From Acanthaster planci (taxonomy: Eukaryota > Echinodermata > Asteroidea > Valvatida > Acanthasteridae), in the NCBI RefSeq assembly GCF_001949145.1, contig NW_019091764.1, positions 44,703 through 77,119 on the forward strand: DNA of 32,417 bases, written 5' to 3'. Made by a program: the position numbers and the translations under genes. The stretch's first letter is position 1. The number at the start of each line of letters is the position of its first letter. The notes under the pieces were generated by a model. It saw only the letters and a list, made by a program, of their open reading frames with translations, made no database searches and was not told where the DNA came from. Positions 1 through 26,139 of this stretch are shown here, piece after piece.

Positions 1-150
1 TCCATTGAAGACAATGTCAAATCGACCACGTTTGCAGCCCCGGTGCGGGCAACCGAAGTCCCTCAGGCCTCTCAAACAAAAACAAAGTGTTGTGGGGTCA
101 TTCAGCTCTCAATTGATTTTCAATTTTTAGTAGGTTAACCAATGAAATCT

Positions 151-209
151 TTAACCCTAACCCTCCTAAATCCTTCACCTGTTGGAGGACTGAGGAGTGT
201 TAGGGTTAA
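151..209. repeat. Hairpin-forming small repeat, copy 1
   Basis: Arms 151-167 and 193-209 pair at 16 of 17 positions (TTAACCCTAACCCTCCT), and further pairing runs into the loop. The right-hand 28 nt (182-209) match 15312-15339 at 24 of 28 positions. This shows a dispersed, MITE-like family with TTAACCC ends. The superfamily is unknown. Confidence 0.6.
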
Positions 210-885
210 TTATCCACCCAAAACAAACTCACCTTCCAAAAAGTGAACGTTCCCAAGTCTGTCAGAGGCAATTTTTCAAATGACATCCCTCCACCTTTTC
301 AGGCTCTTGGGACAATTTTTCAATGGCGTTTTTCTATGCTTTGCCCTGGGATGGGAGCCCTTGAATCTAGGGAGTTCATTCTGGGCCATTCTTTCACAAT
401 CGCACGAATTTTTGGGCCACACAATCTCCCCTTTTCCAAATAAACTGTAGGGGTACTTTTTGAGCGCCTCGGCCTGCCAAAGAATTTCCCCTGAATTGGG
501 CAGTGCACCCTTTAGGGGCGTGCTGGTAAGGGGCAAGTTGGCTAGGGGGCGAGTTGACCTACGATCGTGACTCTATCTAGTCTTTGTACAGGCGTGGAGC
601 CGGAGCGTGACTGACGATCCCGTTCAAAATCGCTCCACTCAGTAGAGCCAAGTAAAGATATAACAGGAAGGAAATGGTTATGGATGGGGTCCCATAAATG
701 AAATGCTTGTCGAGTAGGGATGCCATTAGGAATAATACGTATACTTACGTTCACAAATCTTCCATTTGGGTACATAAAATACACTAATAAATGCTTCCTT
801 CCAAGTTCCAGTATCGGCCAAATCAACGGAGTGCTGCATGCATGAAGCATCCCTTCAATGAGGGCGCCAATTACCGAGTAAGAAA
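210..885. other. Non-coding upstream region, no recognised gene
   Basis: Short minus-strand frames exist (for example 542-850, 102 codons), but none shows a recognisable family, signal peptide or splice-supported extension. Read as intergenic DNA upstream of BUD31. Confidence 0.5.
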
Positions 886-1160
886 CAGCGCCCTCTGTTG
901 ATTTAAGAAACAGCGCCCCTGTTGATAAAAAAAATTTGCAGTTAATAAATGGCGCCCTCTGTTGAGTCGATAAGACCGCCGATAATTTGACAAACAGCGC
1001 CCCCTATTGATGGAAAATCTCTTGATTTCAGAAAAAGTGCCCCCGGCTCATTAATATTGCTGTTGATATTTTGAAATACCGCCCTCTATCAAGCGCAAAG
1101 AAGGTTTTTAGAGGGCGCCCTCTATTTTACATTAATGAAATCTTATAGCGCCCTCTAGAC
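886..1160 (+). promoter_or_regulatory. Cluster of CTCF-core-like GCGCCCTCT words upstream of BUD31
   Basis: Seven clear copies plus one weaker copy of a degenerate word related to CAGCGCCCTCTGTTGA: 886-901, 911-925, 951-965, 995-1010, 1035-1049 (weak), 1078-1092, 1113-1128 and 1146-1160. All are on the plus strand and 30-45 bp apart. The core resembles the established animal CTCF site (AGCGCCCCCTGGTGG type). The block lies 146-420 bp before the BUD31 ATG, where a promoter is expected. No TATA box is evident. It could instead be a decayed tandem repeat. Confidence 0.45.
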
Positions 1161-1305
1161 CTGATTGGCGCATGATGCATGACAAACACTTAACACTTGG
1201 TGGCGCAATCTTTTCAAATCTGTGAAAAAAAAAATCACATTTGACGTGTTGAAACGTTCCTAGTTTTCCTGTATTTTGTTTCTCAAATTCATTTTAAAAG
1301 GAAAC

Positions 1306-1399
1306 ATGCCTAAAGTAAAGCGATCTAGAAAAGCACCACCCGAAGGATGGGAGTTAATTGAACCAACACTCGAAGAAATTGAGCAGAAAATGAGAGAGG
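1306..1399 (+). CDS. BUD31: BUD31 exon 1 (residues 1-31)
   Basis: Begins at ATG 1306 and reads [20 protein letters not shown] and onward. It ends one base into the Ala32 codon, before the donor GTAAGC at 1400. It carries the nuclear-localisation signal. The intron that follows is 1600 bp, the longest of this gene. Confidence 0.96.
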
Positions 1400-4207
1400 G
1401 TAAGCTCGCCGAACATACCGAGTCAACTGTATCGATGTGGACATTTTTGATTTAGGGTATGGGTGCGATCGGCATCGGTCGATCTGTTCGATCATGTTGA
1501 TCGCCTGACATGCCTGATCACTGTACACAATTGGTGTGGTGGATGCTTTGTAAAATCTTTAGCTTTACTACCATAAGCTTGATAAGAAAGAAAAGGATAT
1601 TGGCCGATAGATTGGCAGAATTGTTGACAAATTGTGCAATACAGACATGACAGAGGATTCTGTCTGACATTACTTCTCATAGTCTTTTGTTTCATCAAAA
1701 CATTAAATGCACATTTTCAGCAGTAAAATATCTCATATAAAAAAGTAAACAAAAAAAGTAAAAGTAAAAAGCAAAATAAAAAATGGTCCTTAACTTTTTT
1801 GGAGTAGTGTATTTATAAAGTGTCAAATCAAATCTAGTACAGCCACGGTATGGCTAGTCACGTATCATGGAGTACCCTAAATTTGCGCATACAAATATTC
1901 GCGCACTCAACTTTCTGCTCATGAAACTCTTGAATGAAATTATGCACAGACATTAATTTACTGTCAATGATCAATCATCTCTTCAACATTTTTATTTCTG
2001 CATGTATGGGCGAATTAAAAGCTTTTTCAGTGAGAATTCGGGAAAATGTCTGCGGAATATAATGTTTTACTTTACAGACAAAACATTGTCTAGAAAATGA
2101 ATAAATGATCACTGTTCACTGACTTAGTGTTGGACGTCCGACACGGGCGCGGCACTGATGATGACTTCGGGCAACTTTAGCCAACTACTGAGGGCGTTAT
2201 CAAAAATACGGAGCCTGAAAAAGCACTGCGCACCTTATATTTTACGATTTGCATTGCCGACGATGGGCATGGATTCAGGGGCACTGTATTTTGCAATTTG
2301 TTTTTTTCAAAAATACACTCAGAGAGAGCTTTTTTTTTGTAAAAATCAGATCAGTTACTCGTATTAATGCTTATATGACTTATTTAAAGAATAAGAAGTC
2401 ATGCCTCACTGTAACTTGAAATGAAATTGACAAAAATTAAAAACTAGGAGAAAGAAAAAGAGACAGTGATGGAAAATTGAGCTATGGCAAATACATGTGT
2501 TTGTTTTTTCTGAAACTGCATCACTACACCAAAGCAATTAATGCAAACAACAATTCCTCATTCGAGAGACATTAACTGGCAGCTTTTTCAGAAGTACATG
2601 TAAGGCATTACCGATACCCAGTGGATGACATTTGCAATGTACTTGTGCGAATTTTGCTGACATAAGTTTTACTACAACCGATCCAACTCTTTGGGAACGT
2701 CGTTCCTGTTGCTTTGGTTACATCTGATGTACTTGATAATACTATTCTATGTAGTATATTAGTCAAACTTTCAGCTAGCGAGATGAAGGCATAAAAAACT
2801 AGTTTATTGAAGGACAAATTGTGGTCAAAGTACACTGTACATGTACTTACTGCGGGAATTATGGAGACTTTTGGTGGGGCCCCACACATAAGGCATTATT
2901 TTCCAAACAAAAAGACATTTCAGTGGGTAGTTGAAGGTAATTGACGGGACTAACGGAATGTTTGTGGACTTTGTATTATTCACACTTTCTGTCCTGCAGC
3001 TGAAACAGAGACCCATGAAGGGAAACGTAAGGTTGAATCCTTGTGGCCTGTCTTCAAGATACATCACCAGAAGTCCCGCTATGTGTACGACCTCTTCTAT
3101 AAGAGAAAAGCCATTAGTCGTGGTAAGCCTGGAGTGTGTTTTGGTGCTCAAAACCAAGAATTGCTTCCCTCTTTTTGAATGGGGATGTGGGTACCACAGA
3201 AACACGTGACTCTTGCCCAACTGAAATTCACAGACGAGACACAACCAAAACAGTTATGACCACCAAAAATCTGCCCCTGCTATCTACACGTACATGTACC
3301 AATGAGTGCCTTTAACAAAGGCAGCCGATAGAAGCCCAAATCGGACTGGGTTAATTGACCTGTTATGAAAAAGCAAGCAAAGCTGTTGTGCCACCTGCTG
3401 CATGCTTTATTCTTTCTCTCAAGCCCGACTAGCTACCTGTACATGTACTTACTCATGTGGTTTTCGAACTTTCTCTCCTGAAAAAAAATTGCCCAGCACT
3501 AGTTCTCTTCCAGCATTTTCTACATTACTGAGGCCCCTCTACTTGCAATTTGATATATTTCCTGTAATTTGTCTTACCGTTGGCAGAGCTGTACGATTAC
3601 TGCATCAAAGAGGGTTTCGCCGACAAGAACCTGATAGCCAAATGGAAGAAGCAAGGCTATGAGAACCTGTGCTGTCTGCGCTGCATTCAGGCTAGAGACA
3701 CCAACTTTGGCACCAATTGCATATGCCGCGTCCCCAAGAGCAAACTGGAAGAGGTGAGAATGTCATAAGCACAAAGATCTGTTGATTTGGATCGCAGAGG
3801 CCTGCATCCTTCAATTTCAATGCAACATGGACAATTGCTTCCAGCTAGAGTAGACGGAATGACAATTCTAGGCCAACTATGTTTTTTTCTAGTTATTGAT
3901 GTAGCTACATGTATCAGTAACCCTCAAAGTTAGGGCAGGGCTGTGGTGAAGGTAGATTGTTACATCAGCTATTCCGAGTGCACTGTTTGGCATAATGAAG
4001 AGAATCACAAATCCTGCTCTCAGAGGGTGCAAAGGCACTTACCAAAAACTCGTAAGCCAAAAATGTCGTTTGAGTTTAGGTGTCCTTCAATATCAGTGTT
4101 GTTTGCCGCCCACATGATAATATTCTAATTGCCATGGTTGTCGTTTGTCTTTGAAGGGCCGTATTGTAGAGTGTGTTCACTGTGGCTGTAGAGGATGCTC
4201 CGGCTAG
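1306..4207 (+). CDS. BUD31: BUD31 (G10) spliceosome-associated zinc protein, complete, 4 exons
   Basis: The joined exons 1306-1399, 3000-3122, 3587-3753 and 4157-4207 give 435 nt, which is 144 residues plus TAG and matches the usual length of animal BUD31. The family is a nuclear component of activated spliceosomes (yeast Bud31, human G10). Visible hallmarks: an N-terminal basic nuclear-localisation stretch KVKRSRK (residues 3-9); the conserved [10 protein letters not shown] segment; and a C-terminal zinc-cluster region with cysteines at 78, 101, 102, 105, 117, 119, 134, 137, 139 and 142 plus His136, all in the family pattern ([21 protein letters not shown]). Every intron is GT-AG, with phases 1, 1 and 0. 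The start is the first ATG, in an AAAC-ATG context, and aligns with the family N-terminus. All key residues are present and no frame break is seen, so the gene is very likely functional. It points toward the minus-strand TMEM184 gene, tail to tail. Confidence 0.98.
2127..2144. promoter_or_regulatory. 18-bp near-palindrome around GACGTC in BUD31 intron 1
   Basis: GTGTTGGACGTCCGACAC is self-complementary at 16 of 18 positions. It could be a dimeric factor site in intron 1. There is no other support. Confidence 0.25.
3000..3122 (+). CDS. BUD31: BUD31 exon 2 (residues 32-72)
   Basis: Follows the acceptor TCCTGCAG (AG at 2998-2999) and ends before the donor GTAAGC at 3123. It encodes [16 protein letters not shown], then [18 protein letters not shown] and KRKAISR, the typical central part of the family. 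Confidence 0.96.
3587..3753 (+). CDS. BUD31: BUD31 exon 3 (residues 73-128), first zinc-binding cysteines
   Basis: Follows the acceptor TTGGCAG and ends in GAA GAG before the donor GTGAGA at 3754. It encodes [20 protein letters not shown] and the LCCLRC and NCIC cysteine motifs. The exon ends with SKLEE, where many homologues have SKLEV. Moving the splice site cannot restore Val without breaking the frame, so Glu128 looks genuine. Confidence 0.96.
4157..4207 (+). CDS. BUD31: BUD31 exon 4 (residues 129-144 and stop)
   Basis: Follows the acceptor TTTGAAG, which lacks the usual pyrimidine before AG but lies behind a T-rich run. It encodes [16 protein letters not shown] and a TAG stop at 4205-4207, the canonical C-terminal zinc knuckle. 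Confidence 0.96.
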   Translation, partial: GRIVECVHCGCRGCSG

Positions 4208-4591
4208 CCAACAGCCACGACAACACCCGGGAAATGGACTTGCAAGTAACTCTGAATACTCTGGACAGTTCCCACCAGGAATTGGCGAACTTGTCATCTG
4301 TGGTTGTGCTGCCCTCGGCACGGATGGCTAAGACCTGTACATCCCTCCACTGAAACTGTCTAGTGTCTATAAACTACTTGGAAATATCACCGATGCCACA
4401 GATCGCAATAAACTCCTCTGTATTGTTGACACACCTCATCAAAATTTGGTGGGATTTTGTGGCGACATAACTTGTAATTGTTAATAGACCTGTAACGTAC
4501 GGACGTCACGCTTCATTTTACACGTACAGTTTCCCTATACCCGTGAGGTGGGATACAACCTGTCCAGCCGCCGTAGGAAAGTGCACATACA

Positions 4592-4597
4592 AATAAA
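4592..4597 (+). terminator. Candidate BUD31 poly(A) signal
   Basis: AATAAA lies 385 bp after the BUD31 stop codon and is the first such hexamer downstream. A second AATAAA is at 5121-5126. Which is used cannot be told from sequence. Confidence 0.6.
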
Positions 4598-5206
4598 GCG
4601 TAACTTCATTAAGTTTTGGGTCTACAGGTATGTAATAACTTGAGCATTTAAGTTACTATTTGAGTGTCTTTAAAATTGATTATACTATACTTTTTTCTAA
4701 GATTTTTTTCATGGGAAATGACGTTGGCATTGTTACAAGTATGTACTTTACTGTTCTACCCTCAGATTAACATTGTTACTATATGTATAACAGTTAGGTC
4801 ACGTGAAAGTTAACCAAAGAAATGGACAAACAAAACCAGATGTTGCTAATACATGTAGCTGCATGCAATTCACATTTATTCATAAATACTATGATTCTGT
4901 CTATGAAGAACAGAAAGTTTTTCCCCCGACAGTTTGGGTGGTGCATAATTTCCATTTTTTACATAGGAAGTTTGGAAGTCAGTTGTATAAAAAAGTTGGT
5001 TTTGTTGGAAAGAGGCAGGTTGCCTGGATTTGTTACGACTAACATTCGGTTTAGTCCAAAAGTGACTGTGGTGCATAAATTCTGCAAAACTCCACAGAAA
5101 ATATTTACATACAACGGTTCAATAAATTACAGATGAAAATACTTTCTGAAACAAAGTGTGAGGTCTGTCAATAGATGCACTCAATGAGTCAGTTTAACTG
5201 TAAAGG
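4598..5206. other. BUD31 downstream intergenic DNA
   Basis: AT-rich sequence with short overlapping frames at 4803-5136 and no recognised protein. Nothing else is visible. Confidence 0.5.
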
Positions 5207-5452
5207 GGGTAATTCCAGAAATTAGAGGTCCAAAAGTATGACATTTTCGTGTCACTGTTACTTCTGACCTTTGTTATTTGACATGGAAATATCACCGGAA
5301 TTGATTTCAAACTACTACTATTTGTTTGGCAGGTGATTTGCATTAATTCATCACTCTTGTAAATTAGAAAATGTGTTTTGAACTTAAAAAATCATATTTC
5401 AGATGTGACAAGGACAAAAAAAAGGACAAACCCCTAATTTCTGGAACTACCC
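5207..5452. mobile_element. MITE with 23-bp terminal inverted repeats
   Basis: The left end 5207-5229 and the right end 5430-5452 are inverted copies matching at 21 of 23 positions (GGGTARTTCCAGAAATTAGR, then GGT). The 246-bp element has no coding capacity. No clean target-site duplication is seen, so the superfamily is undetermined. Confidence 0.75.
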
Positions 5453-8400
5453 AAACGTAAAACGTGCAGTGATTTCATGATGAACTGTGATGAAACGTGA
5501 CCAACAAAAGGAAGGAAAATAAAACAAATCTGCTACCTGGTTAATTGAAGCTGGTAAATTTAGTGCAGTTACAATTCATAAACCCATCTTTGTGAGGTCA
5601 ACCCCACTATTGCTGATGGAATCCTAAAACCATTGTTGGAAAATGTTTACAACCTTCCTAGTGAAGCTACAGCACACAATCCATATGAACTCAGTTACAC
5701 TCGGTATGCAACTCTTACCAAAAAAAAGCTCCAGGTCAGTTTGAGGACTTTGAACAATCTGTTAGTTGGTACAATAATTTCAAAATTCAAAACTTACCAA
5801 TTTCGGCTTAGATTGGGGAGAGTGTTTTGCATACATGCTACTGGAAATATAGAACTGTAAAAACAGGAAATGGAATGACCTTTCATGGATAAAAGCACAC
5901 AGCATTGCTCGCTCTCTCTTTCACCATAATTTCTTTGAACCTAATGTGAGAATATCTCCACAACAAAAATATCTTTGGGGAGCATGACGAGTTAACAAAA
6001 TCTTGTCACTCAATCTGAGCAAAAATTACATTATGGAACATCACCTGTCATCCTTTTCCTTCCAATGCAGTCCCGACGAGTAATTATGCCACATTTTCAT
6101 TCACATGGACACAATGACATCAGTGTCACATAAAATTAATATCATTCCATGGTGTAACTTCATGTGCTTTTTGCAATGTGTGTTTTGCTACACATGTAGT
6201 TAACCAGTTAACCATGCAAGCCAACATATGTGCAAAATCAAAAGGGTAGTTTTTATTGAGGACCATCTAGCAGGTTAGCCAACTAGAGGCAGACAAATTA
6301 ACACCTACACTGAGATACTGTATAGTCAGTCACACCACGAAGTAATGCACCCTTACTCGGGGATGCACAGAGCTCTTTCAGGGTTTGGGGGGCATGCCCC
6401 TTGCCGGCTATTTTTAAAAGAACGGCGCTGCTTCATGGAGCTATTTTTAAAAGAACGGCGCTGCTTCATGGAACTCTTTCCTGTATCCTCAGCAACAGGA
6501 AGAAAAAAGATCAAAACATGCCAAGTGAAGAGAGGTAGGATACACTGGATTGAACCTGAACTGGGTACCCCTTTTGTTGCCTCATATCAAAAGGGTTGGC
6601 AAGTATGGTAAACAAACATTTCTGTTGTGCTAAACTGTAATGTAAATAGAAAACTCTTACTTTTATCACCAAAATAAACACAGATTTAAAATCTAAATTT
6701 ACATTTGACTTATTACAACTAGATCTTGTGTACACTTTGACTAAGAAATACTCGACATTTTAAATAGTTTCACTGAATTTCTTATACAATTATTTCTTTT
6801 GATATAGTTAATTCATAATTGTCTTTGGCAAATACAAGCATTATTTTGTTTATAAACAGATAATGATGGCCTTCGAGTAATTTCACCTGGATTCAAGTTT
6901 AATTTCAAAGAATCAAACTAATTACTCTGACCTCAAATTTCATAGGAGTTAACTACAGTGCCTGACAATATTGGACATTTTGTCCTCCAAACAAAAAAGA
7001 AGAAAAAAAATACATCTCAAACGGACCTACAGTGAAAAAAAAAATGATTTCCACTCAGAAATGACATGATCTTCTCACCTCTGATGTGGGGTCAACTTCA
7101 TTTACATTTACATCTGCATATACGTACTGTTTTCAGTATGTGTTGGGAGTACCTCTAGACTGGAGAAACCAGACTTCATTGATCTGTCACCATGCACACA
7201 CGGCAATGTGTGCGACTTTCAGAGGTTATGCAGATACTGTCTACATAAAGTATTGTGATATGAGGTCTAGTCTCCCGTCTCCAAGTCCACTGCCTTTTTT
7301 TACCTTTCTATTGAAGGTTGTTTCGGAATTGACTGCCTACCACAGGCAGACAGTGACTTCCATATAGGTGCATGTGTTACATCCAGCAGCACCTATTCTC
7401 AGGCAGCCTATGTCTACAGGACTGCAAACCAGCCACCTTCACGCATAAGCTGAAAACTGCCCTCTGTAGTTTATGTTTGGTCCATGCACTGCGCTCTAAC
7501 AAACTTGACTCAATCAGTGACATCACTAGGGCCAGTCGCCATGCGAACTGGTGTGATTTGTGGCATGGCATAATAAGCATTACTTGTGCGTGTGTGCACA
7601 CAACTTTTCTGCATAGGCAGACGTATGTACAATACTCCTGATGTTTTCTTGGCCCCAAGTCTCTACATTGTGGAAATACCCAGACTTTTTCTCCTTTCAA
7701 GTTGGTGAAATCTGCACTGAATTTGACCGCGAACATCTGCAGCAAATAAATCCACTTCTGTCTAGTAACTGCATAGTTATTAACATTAATTATCAGCATG
7801 AATGAAAGTTTGGTTTGGAGTATATCAGTATGGGGAAACGAAAACTCATTTTTTCCATGTTATATAAAACACAAAAGAAACGAGAATCAGTAGATTAAGT
7901 AGCTTGCAAGAATGTTCACAGTTGAGGGATTGGGGTCAAAGCAGAGTACAATTAGCACTTGGTGAGTATATTGAGGGTGAATTGAAAGAAAAGGTGAAAG
8001 GTCGATGAATAGAATCCTTGTGGGAAAAAGAATTCAATTCAAAATGCAATTACTTCACTTAAAATTTATAGCACAGTCATCTATACACATTGCATATTAA
8101 CACAGCTGTTTACTAACTATGCATCAAGGTCTCACACACATCAACCTACATGTATGAACACAAACAGGTATGTACATGAAGATCGCCACATCTGTCATCT
8201 AAAACATGATTTCCATCTCAGGTACAACTGAGGTACAGTTACTTTCAGCTATTTAATTTACCTATTTACACACAGTGGACATGTACAAATGTACACTAGA
8301 GTCTGTAAACTACTGGTGGTTCATTTCTATAGCTACATGTACCTAAATTACTCTCTTCCTTCGGATTTTGACTGTATATCCTTAACATTTTTCTTGGTTC

Positions 8401-10277
8401 ATATCCAATATCCCAAAGAATTCAAGCTGTTGAAATTTTGATATTTGACTGAATTTATTCTCCATCATTCGGAGGTGTTGGTCAGAGATCGGCTGAAAGC
8501 AGAGAAAGCTTTACCGAACTCCACCTCTCCTCGTCATTTTCCAGTCACTTTCTAAAGCATGTGCATGCCGACCCTTGTCATGACTGTGGGGTATCTTAGT
8601 TCCTGTGCTCCACTGTTCCCAGTGACTCATCAGTAAGCCTGCGGTACACCCAGACTAGCTAAGCACATGTAAAACGTCAGTAGCGTCCAGACTTAAGACA
8701 GACTAAAGACGATGTCATAGGATTGATGGGGGGAAAAAAGGACGGGAAAAAAAACCTAGACTGGCATTTCCTTGAGTGAGGACCGTTGCTCATTTCCTCC
8801 AGCGAGTGAGTTACTTGTACATAAAGTTCTTCTATGTACTCTTCCTATGTACAGATATATCAAAGTCTCTGTACATTATGTTACACTATTGTTCTTTCAT
8901 CTAACAAAACAATCTACAAACATGTTGTTTACAGAACACGAGGAGTTCAGCCACTTTGCCAACCCCGTTTCCAAACATTTGTAACTACATTTTTAAGTAC
9001 ATCAAGATATTTACATCAATCTACAAACTGTCAGAATCGATCTGTTGCACAGTAGGGTCATATCCCTGTCTGGCTGAAATACACTCATCACCTCTTCACA
9101 TCTACAGCTTTGACTGTGTGCTTCATTGTTTCCGAGGGGAAAACCAAATAAAAGAGAAAACTCTTGAAGTGATGGCTGTGAGGATTCAATATCTTTGTTG
9201 TGCACTTTGCAGAGATCTTCTGATCTACATGTACATTCAATGGTGAGGCAGTCAGTTGCACTGTGAAGCACACCTACTTTGTGACTTTGGGGAAAAAAAC
9301 ACAAAAAATCCCTAAAAAACCTTTTATTTCCTCAGGTTTGAGGAAAGCAGTAGACACAACAGTTAACTGTTCAGGGGAGATTTAAGTACACGTAAAATGC
9401 CGAAATATAATTTAAACCCGTGGCACATATTATTTCTTGCAATTTAAGTCCTTCATTTTTCAATTAACAACAGGACTCTCTATCAAGATGAAAACCATAA
9501 AATGAAAAACAAATTCATAGTTTCTCAAGATCATCAACACTTAAAGCATTCAAACTGCACAACTCAAGTTCAATAGGAGCCAGTTCATCCAATTATTCCT
9601 TCAATGGCCAATTTACATATTTCAGATTCATTAGAACTTGTGACATTTATCAAAGTTATCGTTAATGTCATTAGAAAAAAATTAAACACCATCGCCAAAC
9701 AAGCAATTACATATAATTCACCTACCACAAGTTTTTCTGTGATACCCATCACAAACAAAAATCTCCATTTTTGATAAAAGCATCATCTTAATTGATGTCT
9801 TTCATCCTCAATGAATCAGGTGTTGAAAGAAGAGCAAGTCTCCATTTTGACAACTTGTCTTAAGTGACCTTATCCATACTCAACTGACACACGATTCGTT
9901 GTTATTTCTGTTGGTTGGTACCATACTCGAGAATTTTCTTTATTGTTAATGACAGAAAGAAAATAAAATGCTGTGAGGAAACCTGTAATTTCCCTGTTAT
10001 CGTTTACCGTTGTTACAAATGGGCCATTTCGGATGTTCGCAGTTGACAATATTTTAGAGCTTGCCAGTTCACATAAAGACCATCAGTGCAATTTAGGAGG
10101 AGCTAATAGCTTTGACCATGCTCTTCGTATTATTTTACCACATTCATGCCAACATACAGCAATGGTTAATTTTCCCAGGAATTTCCAGGAGCAAATAAGT
10201 AGATTGTGCTTACATGTAATTTCCAAACACTTATGTCGATTTATAGAAAAATGTTATTTACAAGACAATCAAAACAT
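5453..10277. other. Long intergenic region between convergent genes
   Basis: The longest frame is 140 codons (7377-7799, minus). None of the frames in this stretch resembles a known family, and none is joined to another by convincing splice sites. Scattered ACATGTAC words occur from about 8150 on. Part of the right side may be a long TMEM184 3' UTR. Confidence 0.45.
6408..6473 (+). repeat. 33-bp tandem duplication
   Basis: Two adjacent 33-bp copies (6408-6440 and 6441-6473) differ only at the last base. The period is 11 codons, so in the open frame 6345-6611 it duplicates LFLKERRCFME without breaking the frame. The frame itself is not recognised as a gene. Confidence 0.85.
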
Positions 10278-10283
10278 TTTATT
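10278..10283 (-). terminator. Candidate TMEM184 poly(A) signal
   Basis: TTTATT on the plus strand is AATAAA on the minus strand, 366 bp after the TMEM184 stop codon and the first such hexamer downstream. Others lie at 9939-9944 and 9323-9328, so a longer 3' UTR is possible. Confidence 0.45.
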
Positions 10284-10648
10284 AAGTTCTACATGTACAT
10301 ATACATGTACATGTATTTACGGCTCGGCGGGATGTTGTCTTTCTGTGCTTTATTGTAACTACCGGATGTTCATATATTAGTCCTGGTCAACCAAAAAATA
10401 TGTGATGGGCTTGTCCAATGAGAGGTTTTTGCTTCTAATCTTTCAGAGATTTATCTCATACATGTATGTTACTTGAAGGGGACGAGCAACACTCCCTGCC
10501 TTCAACACAGAGTGACTTGAACATGAATGGCTTCCCCAGCAACAAATTAAACAAGTTAAATTACACAACAATGTATTTACCATCCCAACATCCCACACCA
10601 GTACATATTTCTCCTGGTCTTGTTACCATTTAAACCCCACTAGCAGAA

Positions 10649-25336
<14,688 letters not shown>

Positions 25337-25560
25337 TTGACCGCAACTTGAACATTTGATAATGCCCACTGAGAAGTGATAACGCCGCTGTGTAAAACAC
25401 GCGCTGGTGCATGTACCTGGATACAAGACAGTTAAATCGATTCTGATTGGGTAAGACTCTTTGTGCACATGGCTCACCACATGTGCACCAATTGGACAAT
25501 TTGCACAAAGAGTATTCCATAAAATGGACGGGGGTGTCCGGGAAAAGGAAAGTAAAATTC
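25337..25560 (-). repeat. Dispersed repeat, inverted copy A
   Basis: Read on the minus strand this matches 27507-27748. Shared blocks include ATTTTACTTTC, TTTTCCCG, CCATTTTATGG, TTGTCCAAT, CCAATCAG, the tail CACTTCTCAGTGGGCA and the following TCAAATGTT. Homology stops abruptly outside these limits, so it is a bounded repeat unit of unknown class. It also has an internal stem (TGTGCACATG and CATGTGCAC). Confidence 0.8.
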
Positions 25561-25666
25561 CAGGACAAAATTGCTGGAAATCATTCATACATGTAGATGT
25601 AAAATGATTTCTTTTGATTCTCTAACTAGAAAGGTATGTAAGAATATTATGTTCTTGGCAATTAAC

Positions 25667-25908
25667 GTTTAAGACCGGCTCAGAAGACTGAACTCCTGCG
25701 GCTGTTAGTTGCATCCATTCTCTTGAGCCAGTCTTACATGCACGTTTAAAACTGGCCAAGCAAATAAGGGAATGAATATGTTCTTAGCCAGTCTTAAACA
25801 TGCATTTAAGACCGGCTCAGGAGAATGGACGTGACTAATGCCCAAGCCGCAGGATCAGCGTTTGTTCTCCTGAGCAAGATCTTAAACGTCAGTTTAGGAC
25901 CGACTAAG
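25667..25908. repeat. Array of a 17-nt motif in alternating orientation (long palindrome)
   Basis: The motif GTTTAAGACCGGCTCAG recurs seven times in strictly alternating strand: 25667-25683 (+), 25722-25738 (-), 25744-25760 (+), 25783-25799 (-), 25804-25820 (+), 25870-25887 (-) and 25892-25908 (+). Arms around 25714-25755 and 25788-25829 are near-perfect inverted copies (ends CCATTCTC and GAGAATGG), and pairing continues outward to about 25662 and 25888. This predicts a long cruciform or hairpin RNA. Confidence 0.85.
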
Positions 25909-26139
25909 CACACATTTATTCCCATTCATGAATGCGTTTTTATTCAGAGTCAAAAGAAATCAACACATGATGGATTTCCAATGATTTTGTTTTAAAAATG
26001 TATTTTCGTTCGATTGAGTGGCAAATTAGAACGAAATTAAGTTCTTGATTGTGTGATATCACTCCACAAGTGATACACAGAGTAATGTATCGTGATAAGT
26101 CGCTACAAAAGTGTAATCTGGACAGGAATTTGTCATCTG

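Noticed and set aside
1-78. Possible minus-strand exon encoding a Cys/His-rich peptide (DFGCPHRGC)
   Set aside because: Spacing fits no zinc-finger family I know, no clear acceptor is present, and the window edge cuts it off.
151-209. Telomere-like TTAACCCTAACCC word
   Set aside because: Only about two repeats, and explained by the ends of a small dispersed hairpin repeat.
542-850. 102-codon minus-strand frame upstream of BUD31
   Set aside because: No recognised protein; could belong to a divergent gene but nothing supports it.
7377-7799. 140-codon minus-strand open frame between the two genes
   Set aside because: No recognisable domain, no convincing start context or neighbouring exon. 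This length is compatible with chance in 6 kb of sequence.
9973-10380. 135-codon plus-strand open frame
   Set aside because: Ends in TACATGTA repeat translated as CTYTCTC-like residues, has no family features, and overlaps the likely TMEM184 3' UTR.
25667-25908. CRISPR-like spacing of a repeated motif
   Set aside because: The motif alternates strand, spacers are irregular and the genome is animal; not a CRISPR array.
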